The notes beneath the pieces are model-generated. The model was not told the origin of the DNA, did not search any database, and saw only the letters and a list, made by a program, of their open reading frames with translations. A stretch of DNA of 64,000 nucleotides from assembly GCF_019355935.1 (NCBI RefSeq), contig NZ_CP079925.1:2790001-2854000 (forward strand). Reading direction: 5' to 3'. Made by a program: the position numbers and the translations under genes. Source of the stretch: Comamonas sp. Y33R10-2 (lineage in GTDB: Bacteria > Pseudomonadota > Gammaproteobacteria > Burkholderiales > Burkholderiaceae_C). This document shows, piece after piece, positions 52,363 through 62,680 of this stretch. Within the stretch, counting starts at the first letter, position 1. Each line of letters opens with the position of its first letter.

Positions 52363-53555
52363 CACTCCTTCTCTTCGCTCTCTAGATACCGCCTGCGCCA
52401 GAAGTAGGCCACCAGCAGCACGGTAATCAGGGCCATAGCCAATAGCGCCCAGAGAAAGCCTTTTTGGTTGTGCACAAAGGGGATGAACTCGAAGTTCATG
52501 CCAAAGATGCCGGCAATCAGGTTCAGCGGTAAAAAGATGGCGGTGACCGTAGTCAGCGTGCGCATGATGTCGTTGGCGCGGTTGCTTTGGGCGGAGAAGT
52601 GCATTTGCACTGCGGTCTCGGCGCTTTGCTCCATGCGGTGAATGTGGTGGGTCACGCGCTCTATGTGCTCCAGCACGTCACGTGAGCGCACGCGCAGCAG
52701 TTCGCGCTCATGCTGGCGGGCGGGGGTGTGCTCGGACGGCCAGCCTTCCAGCGCCTCTGTCCAGTCCTGCATGGCGGCGCGCTGGTCTTCGCAGATTTCG
52801 TCGAGCTGGTGCAAAGCCAGTCGCACATCCAGCACGCTAGCCCAGTTACTAAAACGCTTGTGGGGCTTGAGCAGGGCGATCTGCCAGTGATCAATCTGCC
52901 GCGTCAGCGTGCGGCGCAGATCCAAGTAACCGTCGACCATGCCGTTGACCATGCGCAGCATCAGGTCGGCAGGCTCTACCGGCAGCTTGCCGCTGGATTG
53001 GCGACCTTCTACCTTGACGGGGCCGGAGATCAGGCGCTGCCAGAAGTTGTCTTGCACAAAGCAGTTGTCTTCGGGGTGGATGGACAGCAGGATTTGGTCA
53101 AACAGCGCAAAGCCTACGGGCTGGGTTTCCACGCGCTGCAGCACCGGGGCATCGCGCTGGCTGTGTGCCGGCTGATGAGAGGCTGGTGCTGAAGTCGTGG
53201 GCGATGCAGCGGCAGGCAAAGGCGCTGCTAACGAGGCGGGGGCGGCGGGCGTGGTTGCAATGTGGCTGCCGGTCAGTGGAGGCAGGTGGGCGTTGGCCAG
53301 CCTGCGAAACACCAAAATGTCGTAGCGCGACGTGTAGTCGTAGTTCGAGGGCAAGGCGGGGTTGAGCAAGTCGGAGACATGCAAGTCCACCAGCGGTGCG
53401 CCGCCCACATGGATTAGCAGTGACTGGATGGCTGGCAGTTGCGCCTCAAACTCAGCGCGCGTGCAGGAAACCCAATAAAAGCCGGTGGTAGGCGGCTGTG
53501 AGGGCAGGTCTTCCACAGGCTGGGCTGAAAGCGGGGTGATGTGCAGAACGCGCAT
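52362..53555 (-). CDS. CorA-family divalent cation transporter (ZntB-like)
   Basis: The 397-residue protein belongs to the CorA superfamily of pentameric cation channels. Two C-terminal membrane helices contain the signature GMN in LIAGIFGMNFEFIPF, and the C-terminus is charged (RRRYLESEEKE). The large N-terminal cytosolic domain has a Pro/Ala/Ser-rich insertion near residues 100-140. A long helix (about 225-310) leads to the pore. Sequence around GMNFE does not tell Mg from Zn or Co; a ZntB-like role is a guess. ATG 53555 is preceded by AAGGTG; the frame opens 30 codons earlier. Confidence 0.88.
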   Translation of the reverse strand: MRVLHITPLSAQPVEDLPSQPPTTGFYWVSCTRAEFEAQLPAIQSLLIHVGGAPLVDLHVSDLLNPALPSNYDYTSRYDILVFRRLANAHLPPLTGSHIATTPAAPASLAAPLPAAASPTTSAPASHQPAHSQRDAPVLQRVETQPVGFALFDQILLSIHPEDNCFVQDNFWQRLISGPVKVEGRQSSGKLPVEPADLMLRMVNGMVDGYLDLRRTLTRQIDHWQIALLKPHKRFSNWASVLDVRLALHQLDEICEDQRAAMQDWTEALEGWPSEHTPARQHERELLRVRSRDVLEHIERVTHHIHRMEQSAETAVQMHFSAQSNRANDIMRTLTTVTAIFLPLNLIAGIFGMNFEFIPFVHNQKGFLWALLAMALITVLLVAYFWRRRYLESEEKE

Positions 53556-53648
53556 GGGCAACGACACCTTGGGTAGCTGATAACTGTGTGGAGATGCAGG
53601 CAAGCATGTGTGCAGACATGTGCGTGCATATCGAGGCGAATACAAAAA

Positions 53649-53673
53649 CGGCTCGGAAGTCGCTGCCGAGCCG
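53649..53673 (-). terminator. Intrinsic terminator of hemB
   Basis: CGGCTCGG and CCGAGCCG form the stem; on the minus strand five T follow. It lies about 75 bases past the hemB stop. Confidence 0.78.
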
Positions 53674-53699
53674 GGAAATCATGCCTGAATCAGACTCAG

Positions 53700-53742
53700 G
53701 TGCAAGTCAGTTAAGCACCTGTAGCTATCAAATTCATCATCT
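53700..53742 (-). repeat. R-type repeat on the minus strand
   Basis: Read on the minus strand: AATTTGATAGCTACAGGTGC, then TTAACTGAC. It lies directly behind the hemB stop. Confidence 0.4.
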
Positions 53743-53747
53743 TCAAC

Positions 53748-54806
<1,059 letters not shown>

Positions 54807-54923
54807 CTAATAGCCAACTAATCCATGGCGGCGGCTCGATTGCAAGGTAAAGAGTGCAAATGAGCGCCAATGAGCCCCCATGCAGCTGGCGATGCGCGCC
54901 AGCGTGCCCTTACACTGGGTCTC

Positions 54924-55340
54924 ATGCTATGGGTTAAAGCTTTTCATATTGTTTTCGTGGCCAGCTGGTTTGCTGGCCTGTTCTATTTGCCGCGCATTTT
55001 TGTCAACTTAGCCATGGTGAGCCCTGGCTCGGTGGCTGAGCGCGAGCGCTTGGTGTTGATGGCGCGCAAGCTGCTGCGCTTTACGACTCTTTTGGCGCTG
55101 CCTGCGCTGGGGCTGGGTGTGTGGCTTTGGCTGGGCTGGGGCTTCAGGGGTGGCTGGCTGCATGCCAAACTGGCCGTGGTGCTGCTGGTCATCGGCTACC
55201 ACCACAGCTGTGCCGTGCTGCTGCGCAAGCTAGCTGACAACACCTGCCGCAAAAGCCATCGCTGGTTTCGTTATTACAACGAAGTGCCGGTGCTGCTGTT
55301 GATTGCTGCCGTTATTTTGGTTGTGGTCAAGCCTTTCTAG
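54924..55340 (+). CDS. hemJ: HemJ-like protoporphyrinogen oxidase (CopD family)
   Basis: The 138-residue membrane protein matches HemJ, which oxidises protoporphyrinogen IX in the haem pathway of many proteobacteria. The N-terminal MLWVKAFHIVFVASWFAGL, followed by FYLPRIFVNLA, contains the conserved histidine and FYLPR. The C-terminal RYYNEVPVLLLIAAVILVVV with KPF is the family ending. Four membrane helices are seen. Placement beside hemB supports the assignment, although many relatives are annotated simply as CopD. The frame starts 18 codons earlier, but MLWVKAFH is the family start. Confidence 0.8.
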   Translation: MLWVKAFHIVFVASWFAGLFYLPRIFVNLAMVSPGSVAERERLVLMARKLLRFTTLLALPALGLGVWLWLGWGFRGGWLHAKLAVVLLVIGYHHSCAVLLRKLADNTCRKSHRWFRYYNEVPVLLLIAAVILVVVKPF

Positions 55341-55364
55341 GCTTGATGGGAACAGGGAGCTTTT

Positions 55365-56510
55365 GTGTCTGAATCTGCGGTGAGTCAGGTTGGCGGGATG
55401 CCGGTGATCTCCATGCGCCAGACCTCGGCTTGGCCGCTGGCGCTGGTGTATGCCGTGCTCATCGTGTTTGCCAGCCTGTTCCCCTTTGATGGCTGGCGCG
55501 CGCAGGGGATTGATCCTCGCGTCTTTTTGTTCGCCCAAATTCCGCCGCCTTACTGGACGTGGTTTGACGTCAACACCAATATCGTGGGTTATGCGCCGCT
55601 GGGCTTTTTTCTGGCGCTGGCGCTGATGCGCTCGGGCCAGCCACGGCTGGCGGTGCCGCTGGCTTTTCTGGCGGGCACACTGCTGTCGCTGAGCATGGAG
55701 TTTTTGCAAATCTACCTGCCACGCCGCGTGCCGTCTAATTTGGATTGGGCGCTCAACGCTGGCGGCACGCTGATGGGGGCATTACTGGCGGCGCTGCTGG
55801 AAAAGCTGGGTGTGCTATCGCGTTGGAGCGCTTTTCGCACTCAGTGGCTGGGCGAGGGCGGGGCGGGCGTGCTGGTGTTACTGGCGCTGTGGCCGTTTGC
55901 GCTGCTGTTTCCTGCGGCCGTCCCCTTCGGCTTGGGTCAGGTGCTGGAGCGCTTGGACGAGACCTTGCAGGATTGGTTGCTGAACACGCCGTTTGAGGAT
56001 TGGTTGCCGCTCAGTAACTTTGCGCTGACACCGCTGTCTATGGTGACGGAGCTGTTTTGCGTCACGCTAGGCCTGTGGATTCCGTGTTTGCTGGCCTATT
56101 GCGCTGTGAGCCACATGGGGCGGCGGGCCGTCGCGGCAATCATGCTGTTGGCTGCAGGGGTCAGCGTGACGGCTTTGTCTGCCGCTTTGAGCTGGGGGCC
56201 TACCCATGCTTGGGAGTGGGTGGATTTGCCAGTGCGCCTTGGCATTTGGGGTGCTTTGGGCTTGGCGGTGATTGCCTTGCCCGCCTCGCGCCGTATCTGT
56301 GCCGTGCTGTTGCTGCTGGTGCTGGTGCTGCATCTGAGCATACTGAATCAAGCACCTACCAATGTGTACTTCGCTCAGACGCTACAAGCTTGGGAGCAAG
56401 GACGCTTCATTCGCTTTTATGGACTTGGTCAATGGCTGGGCTGGCTCTGGCCTTACGTGACGCTGGCTTATGTCATCGTTCGCGTTTCCAAGCGTCAGCA
56501 GCCTGCCTAG
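55365..56510 (+). CDS. VanZ-family membrane protein
   Basis: This 381-residue protein has an N-terminal VanZ domain (about residues 20-135; SLFPFDGWRAQGIDPR, NTNIVGYAPLGFFLALAL, SLSMEFLQIYLPRRVPSNLD) and a C-terminal part with six or so further membrane helices, so about ten in total. VanZ proteins confer low-level teicoplanin resistance in enterococci, but in Gram-negatives their role is unknown. The start is GTG 55365, supported by AGGGAG at the right distance. It lies 24 bases after the hemJ-like gene and is probably cotranscribed. Confidence 0.86.
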   Translation: MSESAVSQVGGMPVISMRQTSAWPLALVYAVLIVFASLFPFDGWRAQGIDPRVFLFAQIPPPYWTWFDVNTNIVGYAPLGFFLALALMRSGQPRLAVPLAFLAGTLLSLSMEFLQIYLPRRVPSNLDWALNAGGTLMGALLAALLEKLGVLSRWSAFRTQWLGEGGAGVLVLLALWPFALLFPAAVPFGLGQVLERLDETLQDWLLNTPFEDWLPLSNFALTPLSMVTELFCVTLGLWIPCLLAYCAVSHMGRRAVAAIMLLAAGVSVTALSAALSWGPTHAWEWVDLPVRLGIWGALGLAVIALPASRRICAVLLLLVLVLHLSILNQAPTNVYFAQTLQAWEQGRFIRFYGLGQWLGWLWPYVTLAYVIVRVSKRQQPA

Positions 56511-56522
56511 AATGATCGCACT

Positions 56523-56879
56523 ATGAGTGACACCCAGAACCAAGACAAGGTCGATGGCTACTACCAGCGCCATATTTTTTTCTGCCTAAACGAGCGCCTT
56601 AACGGCGAAGACTGCTGCGCCTTGCATGGCGCCAAGGCAGGTTTTGACCATTGCAAGCGCCGCGTCAAAGAAGAGGGGCTGGCTGGCAAAGGACAGGTGC
56701 GCGTGAACAAGGCCGGCTGCCTTGACCGCTGCGCGGGTGGCCCGGTAGCGGTGGTTTACCCAGAAGCCGTCTGGTACACCTTTGTGGACGACAGCGATAT
56801 CGACGAGATCGTCGAATCTCACCTTAAAAACGGCAAAGTGGTTGAGCGCCTGGTGCTGGCCGACAACGTCGGGCGCTGA
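56523..56879 (+). CDS. [2Fe-2S] ferredoxin, thioredoxin-like
   Basis: The 118-residue protein is a shah-type or NuoE-like thioredoxin-fold ferredoxin. Cluster ligands are the cysteine in HIFFCLNER, the pair in EDCCALHG and those in KAGCLDRCAGGPVAVVYPE. It would carry single electrons in the cytosol; partner unknown. It starts 12 bases after the VanZ gene and is followed by the alpha/beta hydrolase gene, so they may form one transcript with an F-type repeat within the spacer. Confidence 0.9.
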   Translation: MSDTQNQDKVDGYYQRHIFFCLNERLNGEDCCALHGAKAGFDHCKRRVKEEGLAGKGQVRVNKAGCLDRCAGGPVAVVYPEAVWYTFVDDSDIDEIVESHLKNGKVVERLVLADNVGR

Positions 56880-56959
56880 CCTCCAGCGCACCTCAAACAT
56901 GCGGGGTACCTCTTTCGCAGGCGAGGTTTAAAGGCTGGCGTGTCTCCAGTACAGAGGTG

Positions 56960-57025
56960 CCAAGCGAAGTAGCCCCGCAGCGAAGCCTCCGTCCCTCGTG
57001 GGAGACGCGGCAAGGCCACTCAGGG
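56960..57025 (-). repeat. F-type intergenic repeat
   Basis: GCCCCGCAGCGAAGCCTCCG, a stem with TCCC/GGGA, then GGCAAGGCCACTCAGGGGC; shorter than the other copies. Confidence 0.6.
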
Positions 57026-57048
57026 GCAAAAATTTAGGACAGCGAATA

Positions 57049-57687
57049 GTGAATTCTCAGACTGAACGACTAAGCTTGACCGGCGCAGCCGGCGTAATTG
57101 AAGCCCTGCGCGATGCACCGCAGTTGGCTGAGGGGCAAAGCCCCAAGGGCGTGGCCATCATCGCCCACCCCCACCCGCTATTTGCCGGCACCATGGATAA
57201 CAAGGTCGTGCAGACGCTGGCCCGTGCCTTTGTGCAGTGCGGCTACACGGCGGTGCGTTTTAACTTTCGCGGCGTAGGTGCCAGTGCCGGTGAATACGAT
57301 GCCGGCAAGGGCGAGCTGCAGGACTTGCTTGGCGTGGTGCGCCAAGTGGCCCCCGAGGGGGCGATTGCACTGGCTGGCTTTTCTTTTGGCGCTTTTGTTA
57401 CCAGCCATGCGTTGGCTGCGCTGTGGGATGAAGGCCGCGTGGCCAAGGCCGTGCTGGTGGGCACGGCAGCCAGTCGTTTTGATGTAGCGCCCGTGCCGCT
57501 TGCTGCGCATGACAGCACGCTAGTCATTCATGGGGAGGCGGACGATACGGTGACCCTCGCTTCCGTGATGGACTGGGCTCGCCCGCAGATACTGCCTGTT
57601 ACGGTGATTCCACAGGTGGGACATTTCTTTCACGGAGAATTGCCTTTGCTGAAAAATTTGGTGGTGCGCCACCTAAAGTCGCAGTAA
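57049..57687 (+). CDS. Alpha/beta hydrolase
   Basis: The 212-residue protein is an alpha/beta hydrolase of the YsgA/UPF0227-like short type. HPHPLFAGTMDNKVVQTLAR opens the fold, followed by RFNFRGVGASAGEYDAGKGE. The nucleophile serine is in ALAGFSFGAFVTSHALA; the aspartate is in IHGEADDTVTLA and the histidine in QVGHFFHGE. Similar proteins are annotated as CAAX protease-like or dienelactone hydrolase-like; the substrate is unknown. The start is GTG 57049, preceded by GGAC. It is followed by a perfect hairpin. Confidence 0.85.
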   Translation: MNSQTERLSLTGAAGVIEALRDAPQLAEGQSPKGVAIIAHPHPLFAGTMDNKVVQTLARAFVQCGYTAVRFNFRGVGASAGEYDAGKGELQDLLGVVRQVAPEGAIALAGFSFGAFVTSHALAALWDEGRVAKAVLVGTAASRFDVAPVPLAAHDSTLVIHGEADDTVTLASVMDWARPQILPVTVIPQVGHFFHGELPLLKNLVVRHLKSQ

Positions 57688-57744
57688 GCAAGCCCCTTTA
57701 TGAGCCCTGACACCTTGGTCTTGGTTTGTCCATATTTCATAGCA

Positions 57745-57780
57745 CCAAGCCAAGGTATATCCTTGGCTTGGGCCGTTTTT
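57745..57780 (+). terminator. Perfect hairpin after the hydrolase gene, R-like
   Basis: CCAAGCCAAGG (57745-57755) pairs with CCTTGGCTTGG (57761-57771), loop TATAT, then GCCGTTTTT. With CATAGC just before it and GGCC after it, it resembles an R repeat whose stem has changed sequence, acting as a terminator. Confidence 0.65.
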
Positions 57781-57838
57781 GGCGGTAAATCACCGCGCTT
57801 GTCTTTGCCCTGTCTTTGATTTAGCGAGAACTCTCTTA

Positions 57839-59011
57839 ATGAAGCCTATTTATTCCACGCTGCGTGTTCTGGCTGTTGCTGCGGCAATCGCCCCTGTTTT
57901 TGCCATGGCTCAGGTGGTCGCCCCCGTTCCACCCGAAATTGCAGCCCGCAATTACCTGCTGGTGGACGTCACCGCGGGTCAGGTACTGGGTGCCAAGGAT
58001 GTGGATGCCCTGATTGAGCAAGCATCGCTGACCAAGCTGATGTCTGCGTATGTGGTGTTTGAGGCCCTGCGCGCCAAAAAGATCGCGCTAGAGCAGCGTA
58101 TGCCAGTGAGCGAGCGCGCGTGGAAGATGCCCGGCTCGCGCATGTTCATCGACCCCAAGATGCAGGTGCCTGTGAACGACCTGCTCAGCGGCATGATTGT
58201 GCAGTCCGGCAACGACGCGACGATGGCGCTGGCCGAGGCCGTTGGCGGCACGGCTGAGAACTTCGTCAAGATGATGAATGATCAGGCCAAGGTCTTGGGC
58301 ATGAAGAACACCACATACAAAAACCCCGAAGGCTTGACCGAGCCGGGGCATTTGACGACAGCGAGTGATCTGGCCATCTTGGCTCAACGCCTGCTGCATG
58401 ACTTCCCCGAGTACATGCACTACTACTCCACCAAGCAATACAGCTATCCCGGCACGCCAGCTTCCAACGGCAGCAACCGCAATGCTTTGCTGTTCCGCGA
58501 TCCTACGGTGGATGGCCTCAAGACCGGTCACACCAATGCCGCAGGCTACTGCTTAGTGGCCACAGCCAAGCGTGACCTGCCTAATGTAGGCCAGCGCCGC
58601 CTGCTTTCCATCGTGCTGGGCACGAGCAGCGAAAAGGCCCGTGCCAACGAAAGCCAGAAGCTGCTGAACTGGGGCTACACCGCCTTTGATGCAGTCAAGC
58701 TGTTTGATGCAGATCAGCCTGTGGCAACCCCCGCGCTGTGGAAGGGCGCAGCGAACGTAGTCAAGATCGGCAAGGCCGATGGCGCCGTGGTGGTGACCGT
58801 GCCCTCGGGCACTGGCGGCAAGCTGACGACTGAAGTCGTGCGCCAAGATCCGCTGATCGCCCCCATTGCCAAGGGCCAGGTCATGGGCGTGCTCAAGGTC
58901 AAGTCGGGTGCTGATGTTGTGGCTGAAGTGCCCTTGGTCGCCTTGGAGGCGGTTGAGCAGGCCGGCTTCTTTGGCCGCCTGTGGGACACCATTCGCCTCT
59001 GGATCAAGTAA
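57839..59011 (+). CDS. dacA: D-alanyl-D-alanine carboxypeptidase (PBP5/6 type)
   Basis: The 390-residue protein is a class A low-molecular-weight penicillin-binding protein that trims the terminal D-Ala from peptidoglycan stems. It has a signal peptide (about residues 1-24), then the SxxK serine in ASLTKLM, the SGN motif in VQSGNDATMALAEAV, and KTG in DGLKTGHTNAAGYC. The C-terminal beta-domain (about 285-365) and a final amphipathic helix (GFFGRLWDTIRLWIK) anchor it to the outer face of the inner membrane. Which paralog it is (dacA, dacC) cannot be told. ATG 57839 replaces a longer frame. Confidence 0.93.
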   Translation: MKPIYSTLRVLAVAAAIAPVFAMAQVVAPVPPEIAARNYLLVDVTAGQVLGAKDVDALIEQASLTKLMSAYVVFEALRAKKIALEQRMPVSERAWKMPGSRMFIDPKMQVPVNDLLSGMIVQSGNDATMALAEAVGGTAENFVKMMNDQAKVLGMKNTTYKNPEGLTEPGHLTTASDLAILAQRLLHDFPEYMHYYSTKQYSYPGTPASNGSNRNALLFRDPTVDGLKTGHTNAAGYCLVATAKRDLPNVGQRRLLSIVLGTSSEKARANESQKLLNWGYTAFDAVKLFDADQPVATPALWKGAANVVKIGKADGAVVVTVPSGTGGKLTTEVVRQDPLIAPIAKGQVMGVLKVKSGADVVAEVPLVALEAVEQAGFFGRLWDTIRLWIK

Positions 59012-59121
59012 GTCTGCTCGCTGGCGCAGGCAGTCCTTCACTGCCTTGTCGCCGGTGGCAGGTGTTTGACGTACGCGGTTGAAATAAGTGTCGGCTTAGC
59101 GGGGCTATTGGCGCCCATCGG

Positions 59122-59150
59122 TTGCGCAATGATTTTCAAACTGCTACATT
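59122..59150 (+). promoter_or_regulatory. Putative sigma-70 promoter of the str operon
   Basis: TTGCGC (59122-59127) and TACATT (59145-59150) are spaced 17 bp apart, 80 bases before rpsL. A palindrome TTCGGAAATTCCGAA-like stem lies at about 59159-59173 in the leader. Confidence 0.5.
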
Positions 59151-59229
59151 CTAGGGCTTTTCGGAATTTCCGAAGGGATTCACGTTTTCGCTTTTCACGA
59201 AGCAAATTCACGTTTAGGGACGTTTATTA

Positions 59230-59607
59230 ATGCCAACCATTAACCAACTCGTGCGCCAGGGCCGCACGGTAGAAGTTGTTAAATCCAAGAGCCCTGCTAT
59301 GGAAAACTGCCCCCAACGCCGTGGCGTGTGCACTCGCGTGTACACCACCACGCCAAAGAAGCCTAACTCGGCTTTGCGTAAGGTGGCTAAGGTTCGTTTG
59401 ACCAACGGTTTCGAAGTTATTTCGTACATCGGCGGTGAAGGCCACAACCTGCAAGAGCACAGCGTTGTTCTGGTGCGTGGTGGTCGTGTAAAGGACTTGC
59501 CAGGTGTGCGTTACCACATCGTGCGCGGTTCGCTTGACCTGCAAGGCGTCAAGGATCGTAAGCAGTCTCGCTCCAAGTACGGCGCGAAGAAGCCTAAGGC
59601 TAAGTAA
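59230..59607 (+). CDS. rpsL: 30S ribosomal protein S12
   Basis: S12, 125 residues, sits at the decoding centre of the 30S subunit. [30 protein letters not shown] and [13 protein letters not shown] are the conserved segments. The lysines that change in streptomycin resistance, one in TTPKKPNS and one in RVKDLPG, are both wild type, so a sensitive allele is predicted at these positions. First gene of the str operon. Confidence 0.98.
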   Translation: MPTINQLVRQGRTVEVVKSKSPAMENCPQRRGVCTRVYTTTPKKPNSALRKVAKVRLTNGFEVISYIGGEGHNLQEHSVVLVRGGRVKDLPGVRYHIVRGSLDLQGVKDRKQSRSKYGAKKPKAK

Positions 59608-59773
59608 TTAGTCCTGGTTTCTTGAAGACATATGGTGTTTGATTCGCCTGACTGGCGCGATCAAACGTAGTGGCCCCAAGCACAATTTTTGTGTGGGTCG
59701 AGTAAGTGAGAGTTTTGAATAGCTCTCGCGGTATCTGAAAAGATGCCAACTGAAGCAAAGATAGAGGTAAAAA

Positions 59774-60247
59774 ATGCCACGTCGTCGCGAAGTCCCCAAA
59801 CGTGAAATTCTGCCGGATCCAAAGTTCGGCAACGTAGAGCTGTCCAAATTCATGAACGTGATCATGGAAGGCGGCAAGAAGGCAGTTGCTGAGCGCATCA
59901 TTTATGGCGCTCTGGAACTGATCGAGAAGAAGCACCCCGGTAAGGATCCTCTGGAAGCCTTCGTGGTTGCTATCAACAACGTCAAGCCTATGGTCGAAGT
60001 GAAGTCCCGCCGCGTTGGTGGTGCTAACTACCAAGTGCCTGTTGAAGTTCGTCCCGTCCGTCGTCTGGCTTTGGCCATGCGCTGGATCAAGGAAGCTTCC
60101 CGCAAGCGTGGCGAGAAGTCCATGGCTCAGCGTCTGGCTAACGAGTTGCTCGAAGCAACCGAAGGCCGTGGCGGCGCCATGAAGAAGCGTGATGAAGTTC
60201 ACCGCATGGCCGAAGCCAACAAGGCTTTCAGCCACTTCCGCTTCTAA
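59774..60247 (+). CDS. rpsG: 30S ribosomal protein S7
   Basis: S7, 157 residues, nucleates 30S head assembly by binding the 3' domain of 16S r[22 protein letters not shown] at the start, [20 protein letters not shown] and [20 protein letters not shown] at the end are conserved. In E. coli S7 also represses translation of the operon; whether this applies here cannot be told. The 166-bp spacer to rpsL and 147-bp spacer to fusA are longer than in E. coli. Confidence 0.98.
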   Translation: MPRRREVPKREILPDPKFGNVELSKFMNVIMEGGKKAVAERIIYGALELIEKKHPGKDPLEAFVVAINNVKPMVEVKSRRVGGANYQVPVEVRPVRRLALAMRWIKEASRKRGEKSMAQRLANELLEATEGRGGAMKKRDEVHRMAEANKAFSHFRF

Positions 60248-60270
60248 ACGGAATCTCGCTCGAGATACAG

Positions 60271-60300
60271 GGCCGCATGCAAAAAAATTGCTGCGGCCTT
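60271..60300 (+). other. Hairpin in the rpsG-fusA spacer
   Basis: GGCCGCA and TGCGGCC form a stem around an A-rich loop. It may attenuate or mark processing between the genes; there is no T tract. Confidence 0.4.
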
Positions 60301-60394
60301 GTGTCGATTTTGAGCGTCCCCATATAGAACTGCTGCTCCCAGCGTACAAGGCCGGGCAAGGCGGCACTCTCACAAGATCAAGCAAGGATCCATC

Positions 60395-62503
60395 ATGGCT
60401 CGCAAGACCCCCATTGAGCGCTACCGTAACATCGGTATCTCGGCCCACATTGACGCTGGCAAGACCACCACGACAGAACGTATCCTGTTTTACACAGGCG
60501 TGACCCACAAGCTGGGCGAAGTGCACGACGGCGCTGCTACCACCGACTGGATGGAGCAAGAGCAAGAGCGTGGCATCACCATTACTTCCGCTGCAGTGAC
60601 CTGCTTCTGGAAGGGTATGGATCTGTCGTACCCAGAACACCGCTTCAACATCATTGACACCCCCGGCCACGTTGACTTCACTATTGAAGTTGAGCGTTCC
60701 ATGCGCGTGCTCGACGGTGCTTGCATGGTTTACTGCGCTGTGGGTGGCGTGCAGCCCCAGTCCGAAACTGTGTGGCGTCAAGCTAACAAGTACAAAGTGC
60801 CTCGTCTGGCCTTCGTGAACAAGATGGACCGTACTGGCGCCAACTTCTTCAAGGTCTATGACGGCATGAAGGCTCGCCTGAACGCGAACCCTGTGCCCGT
60901 GGTGATCCCAATCGGCGCTGAAGACAAGTTCGAAGGCGTGGTTGACTTGGTCAAAATGAAGGCCATCATCTGGGACGAAGCTTCCCAGGGCATGAAGTTT
61001 GACTACGCAGACATTCCTGCTGACTTGGTTGAAACCGCTAACAAGTGGCGTGAAAACCTGGTCGAAGCTGCTGCTGAAGCCAATGAAGAACTGATGAACA
61101 AGTACCTGGAAGAAGGTACTTTGACTGAAGAAGAAATCAAGGCCGGTATCCGCGCCCGTACGCTGGCTGTTGAAATCCAGCCAATGCTGTGCGGTACTGC
61201 GTTCAAGAACAAGGGTGTTCAGCGCATGCTGGACGCCGTGATCGACTATCTGCCAGCACCTGTGGATATCGACGACGTTACCGGTCTTGACCCCGATGAC
61301 GAAGAAAAGAAGCTGTCGCGTAAGGCTGACGATGCTGAGAAGTTCTCGGCTCTGGCTTTCAAGCTGATGACCGATCCGTTCGTGGGTCAGCTGACCTTCG
61401 TGCGCGTGTACTCCGGCGTTTTGTCCAAGGGCGAAACCGTTCTGAACTCTGTCAAGGGTAAGAAAGAGCGTATCGGCCGTATCGTGCAAATGATGGCGAA
61501 CGACCGCGTTGAAGTGGAAGAAATTCGCGCCGGCGACATCGCTGCTTGCGTGGGTTTGAAGGACGTGACCACCGGTGAAACACTGTGTGCTCTGGACGCT
61601 CCCATCATTCTGGAACGCATGGTCTTCCCCGAGCCTGTGATTGCACAGGCTGTGGAACCTAAGACCAAGACTGACCAGGAAAAGATGGGTATCGCCCTGT
61701 CGCGTTTGGCTGCTGAAGATCCATCGTTCCGCGTGCGTACTGACGAAGAATCGGGTCAGACCATCATCGCCGGTATGGGCGAGCTGCACCTGGAAATTAT
61801 CGTTGACCGCATGAAGCGCGAATTCAACGTGGAAGCCAACGTGGGCAAGCCCCAAGTGGCCTACCGCGAAACAATTCGCCAAAAGGTTGTGGACATCGAC
61901 GGCAAGTTCGTTCGTCAGTCCGGCGGTAAGGGTCAGTACGGCCACGTGGTGTTCACTGTTGAACCTCAAGAACCCGGTAAGGGCTTTGAGTTTGTGGACG
62001 CTATCAAGGGCGGTGTGGTTCCTCGCGAATACATCCCTGCGGTTGAGAAGGGTGTGATCGAAGCCCTGACTTCCGGCGTGCTGGCTGGCTACCCCGTTGT
62101 GGACGTGAAGGTCACTCTGACTTTCGGTTCGTACCACGATGTGGACTCGAACGAAATGGCGTTCAAGATGGCCGCTATCTTCGGTTTCAAGGAAGCTGCT
62201 CGCAAGGCATCTCCCGTCATCCTCGAGCCAATGATGGCTGTGGAAGTGGAAACACCAGAAGACTACGCCGGTACTGTGATGGGTGACTTGTCTTCCCGTC
62301 GTGGTCTGGTGCAGGGCATGGACGACATGGTTGGTGGCGGCAAGGCCATCAAGGCCGAAGTGCCTTTGTCGGAAATGTTCGGCTACGCCACGTCGCTGCG
62401 TTCCATGACTCAAGGTCGTGCCAGCTACACCATGGAGTTCAAGCACTACGCTGAAGCTCCTCGCAATGTGGCTGAAGCCATTGTTTCTGCCCGCGCCAAG
62501 TAA
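60395..62503 (+). CDS. fusA: Elongation factor G
   Basis: EF-G (702 residues) is the GTPase that translocates tRNA and mRNA on the ribosome. G1 is [20 protein letters not shown], the switch 2 region is [20 protein letters not shown], and NKMDRTGA is the G4 motif. Domains II to V follow, and domain IV starts around [20 protein letters not shown]. It is full length. The only fusA in view; the long open frame on the opposite strand is a codon-bias artefact. Confidence 0.98.
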   Translation: MARKTPIERYRNIGISAHIDAGKTTTTERILFYTGVTHKLGEVHDGAATTDWMEQEQERGITITSAAVTCFWKGMDLSYPEHRFNIIDTPGHVDFTIEVERSMRVLDGACMVYCAVGGVQPQSETVWRQANKYKVPRLAFVNKMDRTGANFFKVYDGMKARLNANPVPVVIPIGAEDKFEGVVDLVKMKAIIWDEASQGMKFDYADIPADLVETANKWRENLVEAAAEANEELMNKYLEEGTLTEEEIKAGIRARTLAVEIQPMLCGTAFKNKGVQRMLDAVIDYLPAPVDIDDVTGLDPDDEEKKLSRKADDAEKFSALAFKLMTDPFVGQLTFVRVYSGVLSKGETVLNSVKGKKERIGRIVQMMANDRVEVEEIRAGDIAACVGLKDVTTGETLCALDAPIILERMVFPEPVIAQAVEPKTKTDQEKMGIALSRLAAEDPSFRVRTDEESGQTIIAGMGELHLEIIVDRMKREFNVEANVGKPQVAYRETIRQKVVDIDGKFVRQSGGKGQYGHVVFTVEPQEPGKGFEFVDAIKGGVVPREYIPAVEKGVIEALTSGVLAGYPVVDVKVTLTFGSYHDVDSNEMAFKMAAIFGFKEAARKASPVILEPMMAVEVETPEDYAGTVMGDLSSRRGLVQGMDDMVGGGKAIKAEVPLSEMFGYATSLRSMTQGRASYTMEFKHYAEAPRNVAEAIVSARAK

Positions 62504-62533
62504 TTGACGCAGGTTTGACGAATCCGTCATAAT
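62504..62533 (+). promoter_or_regulatory. Putative sigma-70 promoter for tuf, abutting the fusA stop
   Basis: TTGACG (62504-62509) starts at the base after the fusA stop codon; CATAAT (62528-62533) follows after 18 bp. Expected start near 62540. Confidence 0.6.
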
Positions 62534-62545
62534 CTCGGGTTCTGA

Positions 62546-62576
62546 TCGCGACAACTCCTTGTGGGTTGTCGCGATT
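62546..62576 (+). other. Hairpin at the 5' end of the tuf leader
   Basis: ATCGCGACAAC and GTTGTCGCGAT form a perfect 11-bp stem followed by TTTGCC. It could terminate fusA transcription or cap the tuf leader. Confidence 0.6.
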
Positions 62577-62680
62577 TTGCCGGTCTGCGATCTCATGCCG
62601 CTCTGTCTCCTGTGCAGAGCGAATCAGCAATGGGGTGCAGACCTTAAACATCACACAGGTTTTTGCTCTTTGGAGAAATC

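Noticed and set aside
59600..62596. 998-codon open frame antisense to fusA
   Set aside because: It mirrors the codon bias of fusA and has no family features of its own; the fusA protein is complete and conserved.
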